Assembly (NCBI RefSeq): GCF_016808095.1
Contig: NC_068970.1
Location: forward strand, 44,985,630-45,049,629
Source of the DNA: Vigna angularis
Taxonomy: Eukaryota > Streptophyta > Magnoliopsida > Fabales > Fabaceae
DNA length: 64,000 nucleotides
Reading direction: 5' to 3'
Part shown: positions 15,101-26,859 of the stretch, piece after piece
How positions within the stretch are numbered: the first letter of the stretch is position 1
Layout: each line of letters starts with the position of its first letter
The notes under the pieces: model-generated
Database searches by the model: none
Seen by the model: only the letters and a program-made list of their open reading frames with translations
Told to the model about the DNA's origin: nothing
Program-made: the position numbers and the translations under genes

Positions 15101-18100
15101 TCTCGCCACCGTGCTGTAGCCATCACTATCACCACAGCTACTTCTGCCAGATGTTTTCTCTGACGATCCTACGACTTTGCTCGCCCGGCTAGGCGATCAC
15201 CATGCTGCAAAATTGTGCGATCAGAGATCCAAGGCGCCTCCACACTTCGTTTCAATACTCATTGCTACTGCCAGTTGCTGCTGCTTGTCCGATGGTCTCT
15301 TTGGCCACCACTTCCCACAGCGTGTGGCAGTGCATGAAGGTATTATGTTAATGAGATAGCAGGTAGTTAGGATAGCAACACCCCAAAAATGAACAAGCAT
15401 ATTTGTACCAAGCAATAAGGTAAGAGCAATTTCAACCAAATGCCTATTTTTTCTTTCTGCTGTATCATTTTTCTAGAAAGATATAGAAGGCTATTTGGAA
15501 AACTTATTAATCTACTATTACTAGACCAGATTTGTCCTTTGCACTTGGTATTGTGAGTCAATTCATGCAAAAACTGTGTATTGATCACTGGAATGTTGTC
15601 ATACGTATTATAAGATATCTCAAAAAGGATCCAGAACAAGAGCTACTTTATGAAGAAAAAGGGAATACTCAAACTTTTGGCTATTGTGGCTCATTGTGAT
15701 GGTTCTCCTATGGATAGATGATCTATTACATTATATTGTGTTTTACTTGGAGGAAATATTGTCTCTTGGAAAAGTAAGAAGCAAAATGTTGTTACTCGAT
15801 CATTTATTGAAATTGAGTATTGAGAAATGACATCTCTTGCCTGTGAGCTTGTATGGGTAAAATAGTTCTTACAAGAACTAAATTTTTGTAATATTCAGCT
15901 TACAAAAATGTATTGTGATATTTTGCTTTTCACATTGTTTACAATCCACTGTTTCGTGAGTGAACTAAGCACAATGACATAGATTACATCTTATCTGAGA
16001 AAAGTTGTTGTCTAAAGAAATTTTCACCGAGTTTGTTTAGATCAAATGATCAACTTGCACATATATTAACAAAATCCTTGAGAGGCCCTAATTAAATTCA
16101 TTTATTCTAAGTTTGGTATATACAATTTGTATTCAGCTTGAGAGAGAGTGTTAAAATAAACAATTATTAATAGGATTTATTGTTAGGTGTTATGTGCTTT
16201 GTGTTGAACCTAATTCCTAGAAATGTCTTCTAGAATTCTCATTTATTCATTGTATCCTATATATCCCAAGCTATTAAAAATACGAAATTCTTAGAAAGGG
16301 AATACATACTCTATCAAATTCACTCTAATTTCTTTGTATTTTTCTCAAGTGTATCCATTATTATTAGCCGCTATCAACTTTGAGTAGTTTTTGAAAGGAT
16401 TTGGAAGATCTGACTGTGCCCAACTTCCGATGAGCACCACATACCATCATCCAATGAATGACCAGATTAAGGTGGTAAAAATGATGTTCAGGGGTTAATT
16501 TGCATCGCTTGATGGGTACAAAGCCTAGACAGTGGGCATTGCATTTAGCTCAAGCTGAATTTTGGTTCAATACAAGTTACTAAGATGTCTCATATCTGAT
16601 CCTTGTATGGGTAAGACCATATTCCTTTATCGTTGAAAGCAAACCACAATTCCTTCCATAGTTAAGGAACCCAATTAGCAGCTATACTCTTTGAAGATTA
16701 ATCTCACCTTTCCTGAATTCCATCTTCGGGACAATGTGTCACTTAGCACTGGGGTACTGTTGATAGAGTATGCCCCCCAATAACTATGGTCTATGAGAAG
16801 GGAACTGAGAAAGAGTTAGGAAGGTTTGTTATGTTCCTACCTAGAAGGCAGTTATTAAGAGCTAGGTACCAGGGTATGTAGATAATAAGATTGGAGAATA
16901 AGGGCTAGGAATAATGTGGGCATCAGTTTGGCAGGGGCCACGTTCCTCAAAATACATGCACCTTCTGTTTTCTGTAAGTACTGCATTTAGTGAATAACAA
17001 GCTCTTGTCTCTCTGTTATATCAGTCTTTCTCTTTTTTTTGCTGTCTTCTGGTACCAACTCTATTAGTTCATCAGATACATCCTTCATCTCAAGGGCCAT
17101 TTAGGCCCAAGTTTTTGTATTCTTGCACATCAAGAAAATTATTCACATTTTCTGAATTGAAAACAAACTTTCATTATGATAAGCGTTTAAAAATATAAAG
17201 TAGATAGCTTAGAAGAAGTTCAGAATCATGTTAGCACCATTATTCTTACTCTAAAAAAAACTGATTCACCCAGATACGGTATGCCACAAGCAAATATAGA
17301 AATAGAAAGCTGCTTTGATGATAATGACAGGGCTCAGTTTGTATTTAAAAGCAACACAATAGCACTAAACACTAACCAACCCATCCAGGATGCTTCTGCA
17401 TAATAACAGCAAATGCAGTCATCTGTTCTAAGATAATGAAATCAATCATGGAAGTATGATTGGCCACAAAAACCTGTTCAATAAAGGGAAATCCAGATTA
17501 TTAATAAGTAACATTCATATTATGATGGATATGGTAATAAAAACTATGGAAGAACCCATGTGCATCAGACAAACCTGTTTTGGTCGTACACTGGGCCTTG
17601 GCCCATGGTACTTAACAACCCCAGTCCAGGATGCAACAAAGAAACTGCACATCATCTCCACCAAACACCTCTAAAAGAAACGATAATTGAGAAATTTAGA
17701 GTTCATTGATTTGATACACAGCAATTTAGTAGTTCATTGAAGTTGTTATCCACCAAAAGGAATGAAAATAGAAAGACTAAGATAGAAGTTGTATTCATCT
17801 TATGCCATGATCTCATCTTATGCCATTACAACATCTGTCAATAAAATTATAGTAAACATATATTTAAAATATAAAGAAAAAATAAATAAGTTATGTCCTC
17901 CAGAAAATTGTCTCAAATTTGTTGCATTGCCCTACTAGGTTGACAAGTAATTAGATTTAAAAAATCAGATTTCGAGCCGAAAATCCTTTAACTAAGATAT
18001 TACAATTAACAAATACTAAGAGATAAAGCATATGACAAAATGAGAATTTTCATGATCGATGAGGCAACTTTAACTGAAGCCCGACGATAGGTGTTTAAAA

Positions 18101-20711
18101 TTAAAACCAAACGAAGTAAAGGCTTACTAAAACACTACAATAAAAGTAGCCTACGAGCTGTAGCTCAATTGACACCAAGTCTCAAACCTCAATCGTATTA
18201 ATAATAATAATAAAATATAAACAATATGTAGAACACAATGATACCAAATGGTTGGACATTATAGGCCTTTAAATTGGAAATATTATGCACATTTACAATT
18301 ATTGTCCATTCAGTACCAGCCAGACAACTGACATATAGGAGTTCATTGTATTTTAAGCTAAGCTAAATCAGACAATTGAGGTGTCCTTTTTACTTTTTAT
18401 GGACCGAGTTCAAACTTCAAAGATGTCTTACAATTTCTATATGGCGCAGGTTATAACAGCCATTAAATGCAGTCTTCCTAGTGTGCAAAACAGAAACAGA
18501 AGTCTGTGTACACAAAATTTCAACTGGACAAAATAGCAAGAATAATCTGAATTGATACCTCAATCTTTTTCCTCAAATCATCATTTCCTTTCAGGAGGCA
18601 GTGCACTGGAATGAAGGCTGAAAGAAATATAATCCATCCTAATGTCAACACTAGAATTCTGCAGAGTCAAACAGGACACATCACATGGCCAGAAAAAAAT
18701 TGTAGTGAACTGAGGTATTAACATGAGAAGCATGAGAGGGAAACTAATGGGCCAAACACAAACATCGTGTTTAAAGTCAAAATATTAGAAAATTCATTTG
18801 ATTTATAACTTTTATTTTCTAAAAGGAGTTTCTTTGATTTTGAAATGTTTGGGACTTAGTTGTGAACATGCAAAAATCTGCTCAAATTTGGTGGGATTTA
18901 ATTTTAGTTTTTGTTAAACTGACAACATGGCCCTTATTATACTGAGAAAGAAATAACTTCATGAGACATTTGAATAAGTTTTTAAATAAAATTGGTTTTA
19001 TTTTTATTTTTTTATTCCAAATGCAGGAAAATAAAAATGTAATTGAAGTAAATCTTTAGTTCAAATCATATCCTAATAAACTTTTCCTAAAATGCGTCTA
19101 GTCTCGATGCATGTCTACTACCAAATGTAGCATTGAAAATTAGCTAGGCAAACCCTAGGATTGAATGATTTCGGAAGTCCTATTGCATAATCATGCATAA
19201 CATGTAAGTATCGAAAGTAAAGCAATAACCTAACCTAATAGGGAAAATAATCAAATATCGAATCACAACTCCACAGCACCACAAAGGAAACAAATAAACA
19301 TTCCAGTTCCAAGGTTCTGGAGGATTTGATTTGAAGCACCTTGTGAATGAATCCTATAACATAAAATTCAGTCAGTAACCACAATGTGAGTGATATTTCA
19401 AGAAAAGATGACATGTCTTGATGGCTTCAGGCTTGGGAATAGAGTCTGAGAATTACACAGATATAAATGAAAAAGTCAAAACACTACAGTTCCTCTCTGC
19501 TGGATTTCACCTGGAAATGGGAAATTTTAGTTCAGTGTTTCACCTGGAAATGGGAATATTGAGTTCAGTGTGGAATTGCATGTGGTTTTGGGTGTTCCAT
19601 ATTTGTCTGATGAAACAGGGCTCTCTGGTCCGGTTTTGTGACCCCAGGATGAAAAACAAACCTTGGCTTATTACCTCACTCGTGGACTTCTCTCTGGCCA
19701 TTAGCACCCATTCTTTGCCCTCTCTAACCTATCCAGTTCCGTCACTTTTCTCTGGCCTCTGCCTTCTGTTTATGCACTCAGATTTTTGCCTCCATTGACT
19801 TTATTGTTCTTCATATTCTGTATGTTGGTAGTGGGCAGTTCTCTCTTTCAATTTTTTTGTGATTTTGTTCTTTCAGTTATGCAATCAAAAAAATCTTGTT
19901 ATGATATATTGTGGGCTATATCTTAAGAATTTTCAATTTTAGTTAAATATCGTGATTTAAATGTCATTTTTGTTATCTAAGTTATTTTCTATGCATATGT
20001 ATGTGTTTAAAGTATAGTTTTATGTTGTAGCTAGGATCTTACTATCCATATTATGATCCTGCAATTTACGGTCATCTATCCGCTTCCTGATTCTTGGTAG
20101 GACCTCAATTTTGACAACATTGGGAGATTTTCTACAACAGCAGGTCAGGATTTAGGTTTAAAAATGTTGAACTCATCATGTTTGACGTTAAGTTCTCTCC
20201 ATAACTATTCCATCATCAGCAATTTTCCAAAAGATAATAATTGACATACCAAAACCACAAAGCAGAAGAACAGCATATGAAGACAAGGTCAAAAACTCAC
20301 ATCTACAATGGCACCTGCTGCCTCAGACAGACTAGGTGAAATGTCGAGCAAATCACACCTGAAAAGAGAAGTTGTGTATGTTGATATTGCATTGCCACGA
20401 GATTTCGGAAAACCCGAGGAGAAAAAAACTTAAAATGAGAACTTTAAATCAGGAGAACTTAATCTCCATTCCTCAATTAGATCATGCAAACGGAAGACTA
20501 CTCCATTTTCAGTGCCCTCATCATTGAGTATCTAAACAACAGTAAAAGCAAGACATGAAAATGAAAAAGAAAACAGCAGAGGCACATACAGGCGGAGCTT
20601 CCCATGCCGTTCATGTTGAACACTGGATCCAGAGGGTAGGTAATCCTCAATGTTTGGCCGATCAAGGTCCAATTCAGAACTCGACGATTTGAGTTTCCCA
20701 GTTCTATTCAT
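12116..20711 (-). CDS. GPAT9: glycerol-3-phosphate acyltransferase 9 (ER type), twelve exons
   Basis: Minus-strand exons: 20711-20590, 20358-20301, 19353-19235, 18658-18559, 17670-17575, 17473-17377, 13686-13599, 13528-13432, 13255-13170, 13069-12950, 12866-12768, 12164-12116. All junctions are GT/AG and stay in frame, giving 376 codons plus stop, the same length as Arabidopsis GPAT9. The enzyme makes lysophosphatidic acid from glycerol-3-phosphate and acyl-CoA, the first step of membrane-lipid and triacylglycerol synthesis in the ER. Visible motifs: N-terminal SELDLDRPNIEDYLPSGSS; hydrophobic segments near residues 77-97 and 101-117; acyltransferase block I NHTSMID at 170-176 (the HX4D catalytic pair); LLIFPEGTCVNN at 240-251; CPVAIKYNKIFVDAFWNSRK at 269-288; and a lysine-ended C-terminus typical of ER proteins. 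All key residues are present. Intron 6 (13687-17376) is swollen by retrotransposon debris, all antisense or unrelated to the gene. No exon is damaged, so the gene looks functional. Confidence 0.95.
14355..14850 (+). pseudogene. gypsy (Ty3) gag fragment in GPAT9 intron 6
   Basis: A 118-codon open stretch contains hallmarks of the retrotransposon gag domain: KLPFEGFDPLGWVSRAEKFF, then MEGSASYWFRFWR, WEELREALVRRFG and a C-terminal QEFEMLVAQMG. After the stop at 14709-14711, gag homology resumes in another frame (FLRYFFAGLQ ... RRQIRPHNP) to about 14850, so a frameshift is present. It is on the plus strand, antisense to GPAT9. No protease or reverse transcriptase follows; the element is a fragment. 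Confidence 0.8.
15090..15270 (+). mobile_element. copia 5'-leader remnant
   Basis: This GC-richer patch includes GGCTAGGCGA and TCAGAGATCCAAGGCGC. It is recognisably the same sequence as 23,930-24,110, which lies between the primer-binding site and gag of the copia element upstream of GPAT9. The two are therefore leaders of one family. Confidence 0.5.
15335..15455 (-). pseudogene. copia integrase fragment, inverted relative to its neighbours
   Basis: On the minus strand this reads as the C-terminal part of a copia integrase core: a leucine-rich LTLLLGTNMLVHFWG stretch followed by LTTCYLINIIPS, the family's usual 'HFWGEA...A..LINR.PS' block. The adjacent leader and RNase H pieces lie on the plus strand. 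Confidence 0.6.
15460..16110 (+). pseudogene. copia RNase H remnant with 3' end of pol
   Basis: Plus-strand homology to the copia RNase H domain is spread over several frames with many stops. The segment starts near the 'GKLIYL..TRPDI' region and continues through the GSPMDR and LGGNIVSWKSKKQNVV blocks and the TSLACELVWVK helix to the polypurine tract before the LTR. At least five stops or frameshifts are visible. The D...E...D catalytic set cannot be read intact. Confidence 0.75.
16149..16376 (+). repeat. copia 3' LTR (single copy)
   Basis: It follows the purine-rich AGCTTGAGAGAGAG and starts TGTTAAAATAAACAATT. It has an LTR-like body (TATATATCCCAAGC; poly-adenylation-like AT-rich end) and ends near CTATCA. 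Boundaries are approximate because no second copy is in the window. Confidence 0.55.
16380..16740 (+). pseudogene. gypsy integrase fragment
   Basis: Degenerate plus-strand homology to the gypsy integrase C-terminal core, including YHHPM.DQ-like sequence and PRQWALHLAQAEFWFNTSY, the equivalent of 'P..W...L..AE.WYNTSY'. Stops and a frameshift are present. It may belong to the same element as the gag at 14355, with the copia pieces inserted or recombined between them. Confidence 0.65.
16758..17074 (+). repeat. probable gypsy LTR
   Basis: It starts TGTTGATAGAGTATGCC just after the gypsy-type 3' end (..GCACTGGGGTAC) and ends ..ATTAGTTCATCA, so it has TG...CA ends and is 317 bases long. It contains no open frame. 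Only one copy is present, so the limits rest on the terminal dinucleotides and the upstream polypurine-like sequence. Confidence 0.5.
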
Positions 20712-20769
20712 CTTTGTTACGCTTCCACAACAACCAAAATCGCGTGACTAAATTAGAGACCTTTTGATC
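20712..20769 (-). other. 5'-UTR segment of GPAT9 with upstream splice acceptor
   Basis: On the minus strand GCTTGTTTCAG ends at 20770 and is followed by 58 leader bases before the ATG. This implies a leader intron whose donor lies upstream (to the right). The matching first exon was not located with certainty. Confidence 0.45.
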
Positions 20770-20771
20770 CT

Positions 20772-22780
20772 GAAACAAGCATGGATAAAAAATAAGTGCT
20801 TCAATAAAATCTTCAGAGTTAGTGAACAAATTTCACCGTTTGTTGCAGCAATTGATTGATTAATAAATTCTATAATCTAATTCCACCAAACAGTTTCCAT
20901 GCAATGACATAATTTGGTAAAAAAACCTTTAGCTCTTTCTTTAAAAGATCGTTTTGAGGAATGTGGGAGACATTTCTTGTAATATAAAATAACCTCTTAT
21001 GTGTTTTTCCAATTTAGTATGATTTTAGTTCACTTTTTTGTAATTTATCATCTAAGAACATTTTTGCTTTGTTAGAGATAAAATAAGAATACATAGGGTT
21101 ATATTGTCTATCAGATTAAACATTTGCATATTTTTTTTATTATGCTTTAAGTCACCATCTTTCAAATAAAAAATAATTATGTTTTTATATTTAATTGTTT
21201 TTAATTTTTAACAATTAATCGAAACTAGGACTTTTCTCTAACAAACCTATATTAAGCAATTTAATGTAAATTGTTATTTGTATAGAATAGTCAGTTTTGA
21301 TAATATTATAATACCATATATTTAAAACGATTGTAGTATTGACGTATATAAAATTAGAAAGATACTAATTATAGTACATAAAATTAATAAAATAAAATAC
21401 ATGTTTAGATTAAGTTAGAAACATGTTATTTATACCATTATAAAGGATATTTTTTTCTTTTGGTGTACACATTTTATTTTCAAATTTATCCTTTAAACAA
21501 TTATTTCTTAAAAATTAAAATAATTGTTTTACCAATTTAATCTTTTAAGTAATTTTTTTTTAAATTTAACCATTGTTTTGCTAAGTATTTAACCATTATT
21601 TCAAATTAGAATAACTTTTCATAAGAAAAAAAATATAAAATAAACAAAAACTATCTAAATGTAAAAATTATTTACATTTATTTTTAAATAGTAGTTATAT
21701 TATTATTATTATTGTTATTATTTACTTTTTTATTAAAGAAACAAGTCAACACATGCCCATAGCACATGTATTTCCACAAGTTTCTATAAAAAAACATTGG
21801 TAATGTTTTTGAATTAACTTTGTCTTTTAAAATTAATATTAAAATGAAATTTTTAATTCGTTGATAATTTGTTTTTCTTTTCACGAGTTTTGTTGTGTTT
21901 CGAATAATATTAGTTTAAATCGTTTTACATACCTTTAGCTCTAACCTAGTTAGGGGTAAATATTACACTACATGATTTACTAATTTTAGTAACGTTTGTT
22001 TAGTTATATTTATTAACAAGGTTATTATATATATTCTATAGTAATATTTTCTTTAAAAACGTTACTATAAATAATATTAACAATAATATTGCAATATTTT
22101 TGAAAATGTTATCGTAGATAAATGAATTTACTGTATAATATCCTTTTAATCAAAATGTTACTAGTACTATAAGAAATTATTTAAATATAGATTAATTTAA
22201 AGATTAATGATAACTAATCCTTATAGTGATTAAATTAAAAATTACTAAGTATCACTAAATGTTATAATTTTAGTAATTATTGGTTATTAAAAAATATTTG
22301 TTTATTTAAAAAAAATATTTTTATTGTCTTGTTAAGATGTAATTAAAAATTATTTTTTAGTCATTTTTAATTTCTTTTAGAGATTAAATTTTAGTCAATA
22401 AAAATAATACAATTAAAAACTAACATAGTTTTTAATTATCATATTATTAAAAACTTAAAATTTTTATCTCTATCATCTAGATTTAGATATTGATTTTGCA
22501 GTAACTAAAATTCATATAGTAAAACAATTTTTTTTGTCTCAATTATAAATTTATAACATATTTTAAATTAGTAACAACAAATTTACTAATTTATTAAAGT
22601 TAGTATAGCATTGAAATAGTTAATATTAATTTAAAAGTTGACATTTAAAAATAATATTTTAATTTTGTTAAAACATACATTCAAATTATTTTAATTTTTA
22701 AATTTTTTAGATAGCATGTTATTTTATGAAAAAGAAGAAGAAAGAATAGAAGAATTATTATATGAAGTGATTACCCCAAA
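20772..22780. other. AT-rich region upstream of GPAT9
   Basis: No coding sequence was seen. It probably contains the GPAT9 leader intron. At about 22,155-22,660 there is AT-rich sequence with repeated AATTACTAA-type motifs beside ACTATAAGAAAT, which resembles CACTA-type miniature elements, but I could not define two ends. Confidence 0.4.
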
Positions 22781-23160
22781 TTCAACACTATTTCCTAGGC
22801 TTGGTTTGCATTCTCTGCGGCTACCCTTTTCTCTTCTCAATCTCTGCATTTCACTCTGATGCCAATCCTCACTCTCATCCGATTAATGCATTTTAACGCT
22901 GCTTCAGCACGATTATTCAGTACCATGCTGTTTCTTTTGTTATAAAAACAGAGTATTACAATGAACGTTGCAAAACTCGTTCTCGTTGCCACAAGACTCC
23001 TTCTTCCGTTCGAAATTCTTGGGAGTCACGGTGTGTTGGCATGGGAGGTTGGATTTTTTGGAACCCATCTACACTTAAAAATAGGCATACGATACTCTTC
23101 CAAGAAAACACACTTTTCCCTCTTTCAATCTCCTCCCTCAAACACAACTTATCTCATTCT
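22780..23160 (-). promoter_or_regulatory. candidate GPAT9 promoter and first leader exon
   Basis: This is the only less AT-rich island between the GPAT9 acceptor at 20770 and the copia element. On the minus strand it is purine-rich (GGGAGGAGATTGAAAGAGGG) and leader-like. Its position suggests the transcription start region of GPAT9, but I could not pick a donor site. A 91-codon frame on the plus strand (22,961-23,236) overlaps it and has no recognised domain. Confidence 0.25.
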
Positions 23161-24249
23161 CGTTTTTCTATCCTTTCATTCTTTTATTGAATCTTCGATT
23201 ATTTACTCTAACAAAGAGTTCTTTGTTAATTTTTAAGTTTCTTGAAAAATTCAAAAATTTTATGATGTATCATGATGGACTTGCAAATGAATAATAAATA
23301 TATATTACAGATAATATTAAATATATATGTATCAGGAACTCTTTTTCTTGTGGTTTCGTTACTACAACAATCTTAAGCATTTACTGACCAGTGAAATGGA
23401 CATCAACAACAACTCTATGCTAGAGAAATTAAACAATGTTTCCAGACAATCATTGCGGAACTTTTCCTGCATATTTCAAAAGTCAAAGAAACCGGTACGG
23501 AGTGTGCTGTAGTAAGAGTTAGAACATTATCTGCTAAAGTTCCAAAAAGATACAAGAAAAAACTTGATCACAAGAGTAAAATTAAAATTATTTTTTAAAA
23601 TTCTTGTCCCAATGCATCTAACCCCACTTTTAAATAAAATAGAGTTAATAACGACAATCCTCTTGAAATAAATTTAACCGGAGGAAAAGATATAATTATT
23701 GGAGTCATTTTTGAAATAAATCTTGTCACCAATGTGAGTATAGCACATATGTGCAAACAAAAGCATTTTTAGTTTGTATTTTGGGCTTAACCCATATTTC
23801 TTTCATTATAAATAAAGTACCTTATGTGTATTTTCTACACAAGGAAATTAATCTCATACATACTATTTTACTATATTCAATATGGTATCTAGAGTATAAG
23901 GTTCTTTTGAAAAATTTTCATTGCCTCTATCCACTACAATCGTTATCACTGTTAGAGTTGCCGCTGTTGTTACCGTTCTTGGAGCTTTAGTTCCGACTGG
24001 TGACCACATAGTTATACTTGTCTTGGCTAGGCGAGCCCAACGTCGTCAAAATTGTTGCCATCAGAGTCTAGACGCGCTTCCAAACGTTAGTTGAAGTTCA
24101 TGAACATTGTCTTTTCCAATTGCGCATGGTGGCGCATGTATTGTCTTCTTCGGCTCCGATCATCATGATTGGACTAGCCATATCTTTCACTTTTTGGATT
24201 TGACTTTATTTCCTTAATTGGAGAAGCTTGGATTTTTAAGGTTCCCCTC

Positions 24250-25120
24250 TCTTCTGTTCACCTATGGCTTCTTCCACCGTTGTCTCTTCTGATCTCTCTT
24301 TTGCCACTAGTGCATCTAACCTATCATATATACTAACTATGTTAATGAACACTTGTTTATTGATAAGTTAGATGAACTAATTGTGCGACTTGGGCATCAA
24401 ATATTAAACTTTGGCTTAAGAGTCAGGGGTATGTTGATTATATTACTCAAAATGTCACTGATATTGCTTTTGTTGAGGTTCTTTGTTGGATGAAAAATTT
24501 ATGCTCAGTTATGCATCGTTCTCAATGGTACCTTTCACTCTTCTTTAAAAAAAAAATTTCCATTCCTAAGACACATGTTCTGAAGTCTGGGAATATGTCA
24601 AATTATTATACACCAATGATACTCAACTTCTTTATGGCGTTTGTCATGATCTTTTCAATGTTGTTTCTCATCAACATTAAAACACTATAGCTAATTATAT
24701 GGGTAAGTTTCATGCTTTTTTTTATGAATTTAATGAGTTATTTCCACCACCTCTACTCCTACCCAAGAAATAGAGTAACAACTAAAGTTCTTCATGATAA
24801 TGACATTACCTAAACTTGTTGATAAATATTCCTATATACGTGATCAACTTTTGGGTTAACTTGTTGTACCTACTTTGGCTTATACTTGTTCCACTTTTTT
24901 GCTTGTATTAAGTACACCCATCAATGATACACCTTCTTCTGCTGATGATTCCTCTACATTAGAATCTCAACGTGATTATCACAATCGCTCTTGCAAGCTT
25001 AGAAAAGGACATCACAAGTGTGACCACTGTGGCAAGTTAGGCCATAAGATTGATAGGTGTTATGCATTAATGGAATTCCTCCTTGATTTGTTGTTGTTGT
25101 TTAGATTGATCCTCCCTCAC
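24250..25120 (+). pseudogene. copia gag remnant with CCHC zinc knuckle
   Basis: A fragmented gag. The zinc knuckle CDHCGKLGHKIDRC (25,019-25,060) keeps the C-X2-C-X4-H-X4-C pattern intact, although the surrounding frames are broken by stops. Confidence 0.7.
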
Positions 25121-26470
25121 AATCACCTCATGTGAATCCTCCTTCATCTAATATCACTAACAAATCTGTTATTATTAGTAATTTTCTCAAATGGTATGAG
25201 GATCAACAACCTTCTAGTTCTAATTCCTCTGTAGCATGCATAAGTACATCTTTTGTTGGTTTGACTAAATTTTCTTCTCTTGGTCCTTGGGTTCTCGACT
25301 CCAAAGCCACATATCACATTACTGGTAACAAATCTTTGTTTTCCTCTTTATACTTTCCGAATAATTTACCTTCCGTTATAATGGTTGATGTATCTAGGGT
25401 TTTAGCTTATGGTATTGTGACTGCTAACCTTTTTTCTTTCTTGTCCATTGATAATGTTCTTTATGTCCCTTGGTCTCCGTTTAGATTATTATCCATTAGT
25501 CTTTTAACCCGTACTTTTGATTGTGTTATTTCTTTTACCAAAGATTTTATTTGTTTATAGGACTGATCTTTGAGATAGGTGATTGACACCAAATGTGAGT
25601 CTCATGGTCTTTATCATCTCCGTCCTTCTATACATGTCGACACAATTATGGAATCTCCTCTCTTTTTCATGCTTAGTTAGGTAATCCTACTCTTGCTAAA
25701 TTGCAACAAGTTCTTCTTAGCTTATCCAAGTTATCCAGTTTCATGTGTGAGTTTTGTCAATTAGGCAAGAATAATCGTAGTTCCTTTCTTCGTCCTCTTT
25801 TGCCTTAGTTCACTCTGACATTTGGGGACCTAGTCATGTTAAGTCTAATATATGTTTTTAATATTTTGTTACTTTTATTGATGATTATTACAAGTTTAAT
25901 TGGTTGTTTTAATGAAAAATCGTTATGAATTAGTTTTTATATTTCAATCTTTTTCTAATGAAATTAAAACTCGGTTTGATGTTTCTATTCGAACTTTGCG
26001 AAGTGATGATGGTCGTGAATATCTTTCCTATTCTTTTTCTCATGGCATTCTCCATCAAACTTCATGTACTTATACACCTCAACAAAATAGTATGGTTGAA
26101 CACAGAAATAAACATCTTATTGAAACAACTCACACTCTTTTAATTCATGGTGAGGTTCCTCAATATTTTTGAGATGATGTTATTCTGACTACACGTTATC
26201 TCATCAATCACATGCCCTTTTCGGTATTAGATAATAAAATACCTCATTCTATTTTATTTCTTTATGAACTTCTTCATCCTTTACCTCTAAACGTTTTTGG
26301 GTCTACATGTTTTGTTTATAATTTTCGTCCTGGTCTTGATAAGTTATCTCCTCGATCACACAAATGTCTTTTTTTAGGATTTACTAGATCATAAAAAGGA
26401 TACAAGTGTTTTTCTCCTTCTCTTAACCATTATTTTGTTTCTACAAATGCACCTTCAGTGAATCTTCTTT
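25121..26470 (+). pseudogene. copia protease-integrase remnant
   Basis: The aspartic-protease signature is visible as VLDSKATYHITG near 25,290. The catalytic D-S-G is D-S-K, so the glycine of the active-site loop is lost. The integrase core follows, with SDDGREYLS (near 26,000) and the YTPQQN..VEHRNKHL helix. After a stop comes the LINHMPFSVL region and the C-terminal VFGSTCFVYN...LGF block. Stops and frameshifts separate each piece. Confidence 0.8.
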
Positions 26471-26859
26471 TTACTTTAAAAGTATTTCTTCTTCTAATAT
26501 GTCTTTGTCTAATATAGTTAATATTCCTAATACAATTCATATTCCTATTACTTGTGCTCCTCAATTTATGCCTAGTCCATTGTTAGATTCTTTTCCACTA
26601 CTAATCTAGGTTTATAGTCACCGACATTGTCTTCACAACCACCAAATGACTCAATTCAAGTGCCAACTACTATGTCTCATTCAGCTTTGACAATTGAGTT
26701 TGACCTCCCGATTGTCCTCCGTAAAGGTATACGCTCTACTTGTAATCCCTCTCCACATTATATTTTTTAAGGTATCATAGATTATCTTCACCTTTTTATA
26801 CCTACCTTTCATTTAATTTTTTTGTGATGCCTTAACTCATCTTAGTTAGCATCAGGCCA

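Noticed and set aside
18150..18240. Possible tRNA-derived SINE head (GCTGTAGCTCAATTGACACC) in GPAT9 intron 4
   Set aside because: Box A-like sequence only; no convincing box B and no target duplication, so it is not supportable.
22961..23236. 91-codon plus-strand frame starting MNVAKLVLVATRLLLPF with a signal-peptide-like start
   Set aside because: Overlaps the likely GPAT9 promoter/leader on the other strand, has no conserved features after the hydrophobic start and no TATA at normal distance that I can defend.
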